Below the pieces are notes generated by a model. It did no database searches. It was given only the letters and a program-made list of their open reading frames with translations, and was not told the DNA's origin. From Bacteroidia bacterium (GTDB lineage: Bacteria; Bacteroidota; Bacteroidia; Palsa-965): a DNA stretch of 45,253 nt. How positions within the stretch are numbered: position 1 is the stretch's first letter; every line of letters begins with the position of its first letter. A program made the position numbers and the translations under genes. The stretch covers positions 1-45,253 of the forward strand of contig JALONL010000034.1 in assembly GCA_025454955.1 (NCBI GenBank), given 5' to 3'. Shown one piece after another: positions 9,367 to 16,846 of this stretch.

Positions 9367-10356
9367 ATGAGCACACCACGCAAACGTGTATTAATTACCG
9401 GTGCCGCCGGTTTTCTGGGTTCGCATCTTTGCGACAGGTTCATTGCCGAAGGTTGCCATGTAATTGGCATGGACAATCTCATTACCGGCGATCTGAAAAA
9501 TATCGAACATCTGATGAAGCTCGAACATTTCGAATTTTATCATCACGATGTTTCAAAATTCGTTTTTGTCCCGGGCGAACTCGATTATATACTGCATTTC
9601 GCTTCACCGGCTTCGCCAATCGATTATCTGAAAATTCCGATTCAGACGCTGAAAGTTTCGTCGCTCGGAACACATAACCTGCTCGGACTTGCGCGTGTGA
9701 AAAAGGCCCGTATCCTTGTTGCTTCCACTTCGGAAGTGTACGGCGATCCGACGGTACACCCGCAAACAGAAGACTACTGGGGCAATGTAAACCCGATAGG
9801 CCCGCGTGGGGTGTATGATGAGGCCAAGCGTTTTATGGAAGCCATGACAATGGCCTATCACACTTATCACGGTCTCGAAACCCGCATTGTGCGTATTTTC
9901 AATACCTACGGTCCGCGTATGCGTTTAAACGACGGGCGTGTGCTTCCGGCATTCATCGGGCAGGCGCTGCGTGGCGAAGACCTTACCATTTTTGGCGACG
10001 GTTCACAAACCCGTTCGTTCTGCTTTGTGGATGATCTGGTGGAAGGCATTTACCGCCTGCTCATGAGCGATTATACCGGCCCGGTAAATGTGGGCAACCC
10101 GCAGGAAATAACCATTGGCGATTTTGCGGAGGAAATAATCAAACTCACCGGCACTTCACAAAAAGTAGTGTATCATCCGCTCCCGCAGGACGATCCCAAA
10201 CAGCGGCAGCCCGATATTACGCTGGCCAGACAATTGCTGGGCTGGGAGCCCAAAGTGGACAGGGCAGAGGGTTTGCGCCGCACATACGACTATTTTAAAA
10301 GTCTTACGCGAGACGAACTTTACAAAAAAGATCACAGGCAATTTGACAAAAAATGA
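9367..10356 (+). CDS. uxs: UDP-glucuronate decarboxylase (UDP-xylose synthase)
   Basis: A 329-residue extended short-chain dehydrogenase. It carries the NAD-binding GAAGFLG (residues 12-18), the TSEVYGDP motif (T121, E123) and the catalytic Y150-x3-K154 in YDEAKR; RIFNTYGPRMRLNDGRV and FGDGSQTRSFCFVDD are characteristic of UDP-xylose synthases. Reaction: UDP-glucuronate to UDP-xylose and CO2, via a 4-keto intermediate. It follows ugd by 10 bases. Its stop codon overlaps the start of the next small gene as ATGA, implying translational coupling to the STAS-like array. Clear assignment, though a dual 4-keto product as in ArnA cannot be excluded. Confidence 0.93.
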   Translation: MSTPRKRVLITGAAGFLGSHLCDRFIAEGCHVIGMDNLITGDLKNIEHLMKLEHFEFYHHDVSKFVFVPGELDYILHFASPASPIDYLKIPIQTLKVSSLGTHNLLGLARVKKARILVASTSEVYGDPTVHPQTEDYWGNVNPIGPRGVYDEAKRFMEAMTMAYHTYHGLETRIVRIFNTYGPRMRLNDGRVLPAFIGQALRGEDLTIFGDGSQTRSFCFVDDLVEGIYRLLMSDYTGPVNVGNPQEITIGDFAEEIIKLTGTSQKVVYHPLPQDDPKQRQPDITLARQLLGWEPKVDRAEGLRRTYDYFKSLTRDELYKKDHRQFDKK

Positions 10357-10751
10357 CAAGGAGCCTGACCACCGAACTTGCAGAAGTTACCATTTCAGAC
10401 GACAATATTCTCAGGGTTCATCTTCACAGGGATGATGATATCAGCCTGGAAATGCTGCAGCGGCATAATGCGCAGATACTTGATTTTATGGGCCCCAATG
10501 CCCGTTGCGGTGTGCTGGTAGATACGCGTGATGTTTCGTTGTACAGGCTTAAACCTGATGTAATGACCTATCAGGCCGACAATGACTATTCGAAATTTCA
10601 GGTGGGCATGGCGGTAATTGTGGACAGTATTGTGGTGAAGCAGCTGTTTACCATGTTCAGTAAAGTATACCGGCCCACGGTGGTTACCCGTGTTTTTCGC
10701 GATGAGGGGCAGGCGCGTGAGTGGCTCATCTCGCTGCTGGTTTCCCGGTAG
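10353..10751 (+). CDS. STAS/SpoIIAA-like small protein, array copy 1
   Basis: A 132-residue soluble protein with no signal peptide or membrane segment. It shares a pattern with the four following proteins: an N-terminal strand pair (AEVTISDDNILRVHLHRDDDIS), an amphipathic helix (MLQRHNAQILDF), a strand ending in Asp with a turn (GVLVDTRDVSL), a hydrophobic strand (GMAVIVDS), then YRPTVVTRVFRDEGQAREWL. The order beta-beta-alpha-beta-D-alpha-beta with a final F-x-D-x3-A-x-x-WL recalls STAS/SpoIIAA-like domains in Bacteroidota. The ATG overlaps the uxs stop (ATGA). Function is not known; fold call is by pattern only. Confidence 0.65.
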   Translation: MTRSLTTELAEVTISDDNILRVHLHRDDDISLEMLQRHNAQILDFMGPNARCGVLVDTRDVSLYRLKPDVMTYQADNDYSKFQVGMAVIVDSIVVKQLFTMFSKVYRPTVVTRVFRDEGQAREWLISLLVSR

Positions 10752-10831
10752 GTAATTTTTAGTATTGATAATGATATTTGGTTGAGCGGTTTTGAGATAT
10801 TTGTAAATCTTAAAAAAGTTCAACCCTACCT

Positions 10832-11245
10832 ATGAGTTTTTCAGAAGCAGAAAATTTCCGTGCCGTATTTGCTGACGTGAGCCTTGATGCTTATGGACTG
10901 CTGCATGTAAAAGTGCAGTTTGAAGGTGAGCTTACAAAGGATATGCTTCTGGAGCATAAACAGGTAATTTTTGACCGCACCAGGCGTCATACAGAAGCGG
11001 GTATGAAACTGAAAATTTTGTTTGATGTGCGCCATATTTCATTGCTGCAGGTACCCCAGACGGTAATGAAAGACAATGCAACTAATGATCCTTTTCAGCA
11101 CATTCAGAAAGGAGTGGCCTTGCTGGTTAATTCAAAGCTGTTTCAGCAAATAGCCACGTTTTACATACGCATTTATCGACCTTCAATTTCTACCCGTGTA
11201 TTTACGGATGAAATCAATGCCCGGCAATGGCTCCAAAGCCTTTGA
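10832..11245 (+). CDS. STAS/SpoIIAA-like small protein, array copy 2
   Basis: A 137-residue paralogue of copy 1. Shared elements: ADVSLDAYGLLHVKVQFEGELT, MLLEHKQVIFD, KILFDVRHISLLQVP, GVALLVNSKLFQQIATFYIRIYRPSISTRVFTDEINARQWL. It most resembles copy 5 (LLHVKV, FDV, N-S-K, FYxRxxxP, TRxFTD). An 80-base AT-rich gap separates it from copy 1. Possible roles, by analogy to STAS domains, are protein-protein switching or small-ligand sensing; nothing in the sequence decides this. Upstream A-rich sequence fits Bacteroidota translation starts. Confidence 0.65.
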   Translation: MSFSEAENFRAVFADVSLDAYGLLHVKVQFEGELTKDMLLEHKQVIFDRTRRHTEAGMKLKILFDVRHISLLQVPQTVMKDNATNDPFQHIQKGVALLVNSKLFQQIATFYIRIYRPSISTRVFTDEINARQWLQSL

Positions 11246-11249
11246 TTAT

Positions 11250-11272
11250 CTGTTATATGTAACAGGTTTTTG
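11250..11272 (+). terminator. Weak terminator-like hairpin after copy 2
   Basis: A 6-bp stem (CTGTTA 11250-11255 with TAACAG 11260-11265) and 4-base loop followed by GTTTTTG. It lies 4 bases past the copy 2 stop, and a 155-base gap follows before copy 3. The stem is AT-rich, so termination would be partial at best. Confidence 0.35.
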
Positions 11273-11420
11273 TCTTAAAGTCCGGTATTTATCATGTTTT
11301 TTTATTCGATTTAGTCGTCTCAGGCGTGTAAAATGCTTGTCGGTGGTTTCTGTCTGCTAATCGAAAATTTCCGGAAACAGGCTGTTGGTGGTAATACTTT
11401 TGCCACACCAACCAAAGCCC

Positions 11421-11828
11421 ATGATACCGACATCTGTGATGACCAGCATTGATATTAAGACAAAGGAGTATTCAGGTAATGTGCTCAGGCTGTACCTGAA
11501 TTTTGAAGAGGAACTGACCAACTCATTTTTAGAGTTGCTGTACCGTGAAATGATATCGAAAGTAAGTGCAACGCATCAGGGACTTCTGATTGATATTCAG
11601 GATTTGATTTTACTGAATTTAAACAATGAAGTCATTCAGGAACTTGTGCAGAAAAGCTCGCTGAGCCAGTTTCATAAAGGTGTGGCGGTGTCGAGCCGAA
11701 GCCGGATTACCCGGCAGATTCTGAACGAGGCATTCCTCCGAAGCCGTTCGAATGTTCCAATCAAAGTGTTTTCCGATTGTGACACCGCCCTCGAATGGTT
11801 AACCAACCGAAATACGCTTTTACAGTAG
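11421..11828 (+). CDS. STAS/SpoIIAA-like small protein, array copy 3
   Basis: A 135-residue protein from the first ATG; a second ATG at 11439 (MTSIDIKTKEY) would remove six residues and fits the length of the other copies equally well. Pattern: EYSGNVLRLYLNFEEELTN, GLLIDIQDLILLNLN, FHKGVAVSSRSRITRQIL, VPIKVFSDCDTALEWL. The Asp after the central strand and the terminal F-S-D-x3-A-x-E-WL are kept, but overall it is strongly diverged from copies 1, 2 and 5. It is more AT-rich than the flanking sugar genes. No function recognised. Confidence 0.6.
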   Translation: MIPTSVMTSIDIKTKEYSGNVLRLYLNFEEELTNSFLELLYREMISKVSATHQGLLIDIQDLILLNLNNEVIQELVQKSSLSQFHKGVAVSSRSRITRQILNEAFLRSRSNVPIKVFSDCDTALEWLTNRNTLLQ

Positions 11829-11927
11829 TCCGATGAAAGCAGTTGTTTGTCGGGGTACCCCTGCCTGTTATCGATAAGGTATTCAGGATGACCTGATCGG
11901 TATTGAAATTGCTGAATAAGCATAGTA

Positions 11928-12287
11928 ATGACAAACAATAAGTCGAAGGATATTGCCACATTTTACACCGAGATTTCGGAGGTCAGTCTGACGAATGAAG
12001 TTCTTTTCATCAGATTACTGGACGAAGAACCCGATGAGTCTGTGATATTGCGTCATAACCGGATATTGCAGCAAAAACTTTCGGGAATGAAATTTTCGGT
12101 ACTGATTGATTTGAGGGATTTGGGGAGGGTAAATGCTGAAAAACTGAACATGCTTTCTTCATTTGTTTCCGGTTTGAGGCTGAAAATTGCGCTGTTGGGC
12201 AAACAAAATTCCGAATTTAGCGGCAAAGGGAAGATTCCGGTTTTCGAGTGTGAAAATGCAGCGTTAAATTGGTTGCGGCAAGGGTAA
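11928..12287 (+). CDS. STAS/SpoIIAA-like small protein, array copy 4 (short)
   Basis: A 119-residue member, the shortest. It keeps YTEISEVSLTNEVLFIRLLDE, ILRHNRILQQKL, FSVLIDLRDLGRVN and the end VFECENAALNWLRQG. The region equal to FYxRxxxPxxxTR of copies 1, 2 and 5 is contracted to NSEFSGKGKIP, so part of the last helix-strand unit is missing. The final F-x-D is F-E-C. This may be an altered or decaying copy, but the frame is intact. It ends 21 bases before copy 5. Confidence 0.55.
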   Translation: MTNNKSKDIATFYTEISEVSLTNEVLFIRLLDEEPDESVILRHNRILQQKLSGMKFSVLIDLRDLGRVNAEKLNMLSSFVSGLRLKIALLGKQNSEFSGKGKIPVFECENAALNWLRQG

Positions 12288-12308
12288 ACAAGTAACACTA
12301 TTTCAACA

Positions 12309-12731
12309 ATGAGTTTGAAACAAAGCATGAGCAAAGAACTTGTCAGAGTAGGCGAATATTCTACCCTGATGGCCGACGTTACCTTGTATGAAGGCAATCT
12401 GCTTCATGTAAAAGTGAAACTCGATGACGAACTGACGCTTGACATTGTGAAGGCTCACAATGAGAAGTCGTTTGATTTTTTGAAAGAAAGGGTGGTGGAT
12501 GTATTGTTTGACGTGCAGGAAGTTTCGTTTCTGAGAGTTCCCAACAAAGTGCTTCGTTACTGGGCCGAACCTAACGAGTACAGCCAGTATGTGGGCAAAA
12601 TGGCAATTATTCTGAATAGTAAGATACACACACAAATGGCCAATTTTTATGTGCGGGTTTTCCAGCCTGTAAATCCTACGCGTTTTTTTACCGATAAGGA
12701 CAAAGCGGTTGAATGGATTTATGAGGCGTAA
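12309..12731 (+). CDS. STAS/SpoIIAA-like small protein, array copy 5
   Basis: A 140-residue paralogue closest to copy 2. It has LMADVTLYEGNLLHVKVKLDDELT, VLFDVQEVSFLRVP, KMAIILNSKIHTQMANFYVRVFQP, then NPTRFFTDKDKAVEWI. An ATG at 12327 is an alternative start. It closes the array, 52 bases before the WbpD-like gene, with a candidate promoter box between. Its similarity to copy 2 against weaker similarity to copies 3 and 4 suggests successive duplications of different age. Confidence 0.65.
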   Translation: MSLKQSMSKELVRVGEYSTLMADVTLYEGNLLHVKVKLDDELTLDIVKAHNEKSFDFLKERVVDVLFDVQEVSFLRVPNKVLRYWAEPNEYSQYVGKMAIILNSKIHTQMANFYVRVFQPVNPTRFFTDKDKAVEWIYEA

Positions 12732-12758
12732 ATAAGGCTCAGTTGTGCCGAAAACGCC

Positions 12759-12766
12759 TATCTTTG
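12759..12766 (+). promoter_or_regulatory. Candidate -7 box before wbpD-like gene
   Basis: TATCTTTG matches TAnnTTTG and lies 17 bases before the ATG at 12784. The nearest TTG (12743-12745) is closer than the usual spacing, so support is partial. If real, the second half of the sugar cluster can be expressed apart from the STAS-like array. Confidence 0.4.
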
Positions 12767-12783
12767 AGCCTCTTTCGTAAACT

Positions 12784-13365
12784 ATGGAAAAAGAATGGTA
12801 TGCCCACCCTACGGCAGTAATCGACGATGGCTGCACGATTGGGAAGGGTTCCAAAATCTGGCATTTTTCGCACCTGATGCCCGGCTGCGTGCTGGGCGAG
12901 AACTGTAACATTGGTCAGAACGTGGTTATTTCGCCCGAGGTAGTGCTTGGGCGCAATGTGAAGGTGCAGAACAATGTGTCCATTTACACGGGTGTGATTT
13001 GCGATGATGATGTGTTTCTGGGCCCGTCGTGCGTGTTTACCAATGTGGTAAATCCGCGCAGTGCGGTAAATCGTCGCGGGCAATATTCCAAAACACATGT
13101 GGGGCGCGGGGCCAGCATTGGTGCCAATGCCACTATTGTGTGCGGTCACGATATTGGCGCGTTTGCCTTTATCGGTGCGGGGGCGGTGGTTACCAAAACC
13201 ATTCCGCCCTATGCGCTGGTGGTGGGCAATCCGGCCCGGCAAACCGGCTGGATGAGCGAATTCGGCCATCGTCTTGAGTTTGATGCAGCCGGTGTGGCTG
13301 TGTGCCCCGAAAGCAAAGACACTTACCTACTCGAAAACGGCGCAGTGCGCAAACAGGCCAACTGA
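12784..13365 (+). CDS. wbpD: UDP-3-amino sugar N-acetyltransferase, WbpD-like
   Basis: A 193-residue left-handed beta-helix (hexapeptide repeat) acyltransferase. Repeats run from about residue 10 to 150 (for example IGKGSKIWHFSHLMPGCVLGE, IGQNVVISPEVVLGRNVKVQ, IGANATIVCGHDIGAFAFIG). The block AVNRRGQYSKTHVGRGASIG, where the helix loops out, and the length match WbpD-type enzymes that acetylate the 3-amino group of UDP-2-acetamido-3-amino-glucuronate with acetyl-CoA. The stop lies 3 bases before the Gfo/Idh/MocA gene, as expected of a wbpD-wbpB pair. Confidence 0.88.
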   Translation: MEKEWYAHPTAVIDDGCTIGKGSKIWHFSHLMPGCVLGENCNIGQNVVISPEVVLGRNVKVQNNVSIYTGVICDDDVFLGPSCVFTNVVNPRSAVNRRGQYSKTHVGRGASIGANATIVCGHDIGAFAFIGAGAVVTKTIPPYALVVGNPARQTGWMSEFGHRLEFDAAGVAVCPESKDTYLLENGAVRKQAN

Positions 13366-13368
13366 TTT

Positions 13369-14397
13369 ATGAGTGAACCGATAAAATTTGCCGTAATCGG
13401 CCAGGGCCACATCGGAAAACGCCATGCCGAAATGGTGCGCCGTAACCCTGATACCACACTGGTGGCCGTTTGCGATGTTCAGCCCAAAGAACAACTGGGC
13501 CTCGAAGCCATCAGCGAGCCGTTTTACCACACTGTGGATGAACTGCTGGCTGCTCATCCCGATGTGGAAGTGGTGAATGTATGTACGCCAAACGGCCTTC
13601 ATGCATCGCACGCACTCAAGGCCCTTTCGGCCGGCCGCCATGTGGTGGTGGAAAAGCCCATGGCACTCTCGCGCCGCGATTGTGAGCAGATTATTCACAC
13701 CGCACTCGATAAACACAAACAGGTGTTTTGTGTAATGCAAAACCGCTACTCGCCGCCCTCGGTGTGGATGAAAGAAGTGGTGGATAAAAAGATTATCGGC
13801 GATGTGTTTATGGTGCAGCTAAACTGCTACTGGAACCGCGATGCGCGCTACTACAAAGCCGGATCGTGGAAAGGAAAGCAGGATTTGGACGGCGGTACAT
13901 TGTTTACACAGTTTTCGCACTGGATTGATTTGCTGTACTGGCTCTTTGGCGATATCGACAATATCCAGGCCCGCTTTGCCGATTTCAACCATGCTCAACT
14001 TACCGAGTTTGAAGATTCGGGCTTTGTGAGTTTTGGTTTTGTTAACGGCGGCATGGGCTGCATCAATTTCTCCACCGCAGTATGGGACACCAATCTCGAA
14101 AGCAGCATTACCGTAGTGGGCAGCAAGGGCAGTGTGAAAGTAGGTGGACAGTACATGGATAAAGTAGAGTACTGCCACATTGAAGGCTACGAAATGCCCG
14201 AACTTGCACCCACCAATCCGGCCAACGATTACGGCGCGTACAAGGGATCAGCAAACAATCATCACTTCGTAATTCAAAACGTGGTGGATGCGCTGCGCGG
14301 TAAAACCTCAATCACCACCAATGCTCTCGAAGGGCTGAAAGTAGTGGATATGATTGAGCGCATTTACGCCCTGCGCAGCCCCGACCGAAAATCCTGA
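13369..14397 (+). CDS. wbpB: UDP-N-acetylglucosaminuronate 3-dehydrogenase, WbpB-like (Gfo/Idh/MocA)
   Basis: A 342-residue NAD-dependent oxidoreductase. The Rossmann motif GQGHIGKRH is at residues 11-19 and the family EKP motif with K96 in VVVEKPMALSRRDCE. The C-terminal substrate domain contains GGTLFTQFSHWIDLLYWLFGD with the conserved His of the family. Predicted reaction: oxidation of C3 of UDP-GlcNAcA to the 3-keto sugar used by the WbpE-like aminotransferase. It is 3 bases after wbpD and 20 bases before the C6 dehydrogenase, forming a compact wbpD-wbpB-wbpA-like unit. WbpB-type enzymes are known to recycle NADH with 2-oxoglutarate in some species; that cannot be seen here. Confidence 0.85.
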   Translation: MSEPIKFAVIGQGHIGKRHAEMVRRNPDTTLVAVCDVQPKEQLGLEAISEPFYHTVDELLAAHPDVEVVNVCTPNGLHASHALKALSAGRHVVVEKPMALSRRDCEQIIHTALDKHKQVFCVMQNRYSPPSVWMKEVVDKKIIGDVFMVQLNCYWNRDARYYKAGSWKGKQDLDGGTLFTQFSHWIDLLYWLFGDIDNIQARFADFNHAQLTEFEDSGFVSFGFVNGGMGCINFSTAVWDTNLESSITVVGSKGSVKVGGQYMDKVEYCHIEGYEMPELAPTNPANDYGAYKGSANNHHFVIQNVVDALRGKTSITTNALEGLKVVDMIERIYALRSPDRKS

Positions 14398-14417
14398 ATT
14401 GAAAACAGTTCATTGCC

Positions 14418-15710
14418 ATGAGCATTTACAACGATATTCTGAACAAGAAAGCAAAAGTGGCCGTTATTGGTCTGGGCTATGTGGGTTTGCCCATTGCCCT
14501 GGCTTTTGCGAAAAAAATTAAAGTAATTGGTTTCGACATCAACGCCGAACGTGTGGGCATGATGAAGAAAGGCATTGACCCCAGCAATGAACTCTCGAAA
14601 GAAGATTTCAAAGGCTGCGATATTGAGTTTACCGCATCGCCCGAAAAGCTGCGCGAGGCTCAGTTCTTTATCATTGCCGTTCCCACACCCATTGACGAAC
14701 ATAACCTGCCCGACCTGAAACCGCTCATTGGTGCTTCAAACACCGTAGGCAAGGTGCTCAAGAAAGGCGATTATGTGGTGTACGAATCCACGGTATATCC
14801 CGGTTGCACGGAGGAAGATTGTATTCCTGTGCTTGAACGCGAATCGAAACTGAAATTCAAGACAGATTTCAAAGTGGGTTATTCGCCCGAGCGCATTAAT
14901 CCCGGCGATAAGGAGCACACCATTACCAAAATTCTGAAAGTGGTTTCGGGTTGCGACAAGGAAAGTCTTGACAATATTGCAAAGGTTTACGAAATAATTG
15001 TAGAACCCGGCACACACCGCGCTCCCAGCATCAAAGCTGCCGAAGCTGCCAAGATTATCGAGAACACACAGCGCGATGTAAACATTGCATTGATGAACGA
15101 GCTTTCGATCATTTTCGGGCGAATGGGCATAAACACGTATGATGTATTGGAAGCAGCAGGCACGAAATGGAACTTCCTGAAATTCTCGCCCGGACTTGTG
15201 GGCGGACATTGCATTGGGGTTGATCCGTATTACCTTACCTACAAGGCAGAGGCGTTGGGCTACCACGCCCGCGTAATTAACTCGGGCCGTTATGTAAACG
15301 ACTCGATGGGTTTTTACGTGGCCAAGAATACGGTGAAGAAAATTATTGCCGCCGGGAAAAATATTTCCAAATCGAAAGTGCTGGTAATGGGCGCCACGTT
15401 TAAGGAAGATGTGAGCGACATCCGCAATTCGAAGGTGGCCGATATTGTGAAAGAACTCAAGTCGTTTGGCGTAACCGTGCATGTGGCCGATCCTCATGCC
15501 GACAGTGAGGAACTGAAACACGAATATGGTTTTGGTCTTAATAAGATAGGTAAGGGCTACGACGGCGTGATACTGGCGGTAAGTCATAAAGAGTATAAAA
15601 CTCTCGACGAAAAATATTTTACTGCACTGCTTTCGCCCAAGGGTGTGCTGGTGGATGTGAAAGGTCTGCTGCGCGGCAAAGTGCGTAAACTCAATTACTG
15701 GAGTCTGTAA
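14418..15710 (+). CDS. wbpA: UDP-N-acetyl-hexosamine 6-dehydrogenase (WbpA/TviB type)
   Basis: A 430-residue nucleotide-sugar dehydrogenase. VAVIGLGYVGLPIALAFAKK is the NAD site; VPTPIDEHNLPDL, YESTVYPGCTEEDCIPVLE and GYSPERINPGDKEHTI are typical of UDP-HexNAc dehydrogenases and unlike ugd. The catalytic Cys is C265 in VGGHCIGVDPYYLTYKA. Predicted reaction: UDP-GlcNAc to UDP-GlcNAcA, the first step of the Wbp route; TviB/WbpO relatives act on UDP-GalNAc or UDP-GlcNAc, so the exact substrate is inferred from the adjoining WbpB- and WbpD-like genes. The rmlB-like gene follows 20 bases later. Confidence 0.88.
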   Translation: MSIYNDILNKKAKVAVIGLGYVGLPIALAFAKKIKVIGFDINAERVGMMKKGIDPSNELSKEDFKGCDIEFTASPEKLREAQFFIIAVPTPIDEHNLPDLKPLIGASNTVGKVLKKGDYVVYESTVYPGCTEEDCIPVLERESKLKFKTDFKVGYSPERINPGDKEHTITKILKVVSGCDKESLDNIAKVYEIIVEPGTHRAPSIKAAEAAKIIENTQRDVNIALMNELSIIFGRMGINTYDVLEAAGTKWNFLKFSPGLVGGHCIGVDPYYLTYKAEALGYHARVINSGRYVNDSMGFYVAKNTVKKIIAAGKNISKSKVLVMGATFKEDVSDIRNSKVADIVKELKSFGVTVHVADPHADSEELKHEYGFGLNKIGKGYDGVILAVSHKEYKTLDEKYFTALLSPKGVLVDVKGLLRGKVRKLNYWSL

Positions 15711-15730
15711 CCAAAAAGGGTAATCGTAAA

Positions 15731-16783
15731 ATGAAACACGTTCTTGTAACAGGAGGAGCCGGGTTTATCGGTTCGCATGTGGTGAGGAGATTGGTAACTA
15801 ATTATCCTGATTACCACATTGTGAATCTCGATAAACTTACCTACGCCGGAAATCTTGCCAACCTGAAAGATGTGGAGTTGAACGACAACTACACTTTTGT
15901 ACGCGGCGATATTGTGGATGGTGCGTTTGTGCAGGAACTGTTTGCGAAATACGATTTTACCTACGTGGTACATCTTGCGGCCGAGTCGCATGTGGACAGG
16001 TCGATTTCCAACCCGATTGAGTTTGTAATGACCAATGTAGTGGGCACTGTAAATTTGCTCAATGCCGCCAAACATCACTGGCAGGGCAAGTACGAAGGCC
16101 GCCGTTTTTATCACGTATCAACCGACGAGGTTTATGGCTCGCTGGGCGACACCGGTTTGTTTACCGAAGAAACCCGCTACGATCCGCACAGTCCTTATTC
16201 AGCATCCAAAGCCAGTTCCGATCATTTTGTGAGGGCTTATCACGATACGTATCAGCTTCCGGTGGTATTGTCGAACTGTTCCAACAACTACGGTTCGCAC
16301 CATTTTCCGGAGAAGCTGATTCCGCTGGCCATTCACAATATTGTAAACCGCCGGCCGATACCTGTGTACGGCACCGGCGAAAACGTGCGCGACTGGCTAT
16401 GGGTAGAAGATCATGCGCGGGCCATTGATGTAATTCTGCACAAGGGCAGCATCGGCCAAACCTACAACATTGGCGGGCACAATGAGTGGAAGAATATTGA
16501 TCTTATCCGCCTGCTGTGCAGCCTGCTCGACAAAAAGCTGCACCGTAAGGAAGGCGAATCGGCCAGCCTGATTACGTTTGTGAAAGACCGCGCCGGGCAC
16601 GATATGCGCTACGCCATTGATGCGTCGAAACTGAAAAACGAACTGGGCTGGATACCGAGTGTGACGTTTGAAGAAGGACTGGAGAAAACGGTTGACTGGT
16701 ACCTTGCCAACCACGACTGGTTGCAGAACGTAACTTCGGGCGATTATATGCACTACTACGAGCAGCAGTATGTGAAGCGGTAG
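15731..16783 (+). CDS. rmlB: dTDP-glucose 4,6-dehydratase
   Basis: A 350-residue extended SDR. The NAD motif GGAGFIG is at residues 8-14; the catalytic triad region is STDEVYGSLGD (T131, D132, E133) with Y156-x3-K160 in YSASK; NCSNNYGSHHFPEKLIP and GTGENVRDWLWVEDHARA are signature blocks of RmlB. It makes dTDP-4-keto-6-deoxyglucose, the precursor of dTDP-rhamnose and other deoxysugars. RmlA, RmlC and RmlD are not in this window. It is the last gene of the cluster and is followed by a strong terminator. Confidence 0.94.
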   Translation: MKHVLVTGGAGFIGSHVVRRLVTNYPDYHIVNLDKLTYAGNLANLKDVELNDNYTFVRGDIVDGAFVQELFAKYDFTYVVHLAAESHVDRSISNPIEFVMTNVVGTVNLLNAAKHHWQGKYEGRRFYHVSTDEVYGSLGDTGLFTEETRYDPHSPYSASKASSDHFVRAYHDTYQLPVVLSNCSNNYGSHHFPEKLIPLAIHNIVNRRPIPVYGTGENVRDWLWVEDHARAIDVILHKGSIGQTYNIGGHNEWKNIDLIRLLCSLLDKKLHRKEGESASLITFVKDRAGHDMRYAIDASKLKNELGWIPSVTFEEGLEKTVDWYLANHDWLQNVTSGDYMHYYEQQYVKR

Positions 16784-16798
16784 TGCAACTTGATATTT

Positions 16799-16844
16799 AA
16801 AACAGCGACAGTGAGATTGAATTTCACTGTCGCTGTTTTTTTAT
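16799..16844 (+). terminator. Terminator of the nucleotide-sugar cluster
   Basis: A perfect 14-bp stem (16801-16814 with 16824-16837), extendable at the base by two A-T pairs, followed by a T tract. It separates rmlB from the convergent YceI gene and may work in both directions. Confidence 0.85.
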
Positions 16845-16846
16845 GT

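Noticed and set aside
7950..9482. 510-codon minus-strand open frame
   Set aside because: It is wholly antisense to the well-supported ugd gene, has no recognisable domain and reflects GC-biased codon use of ugd.
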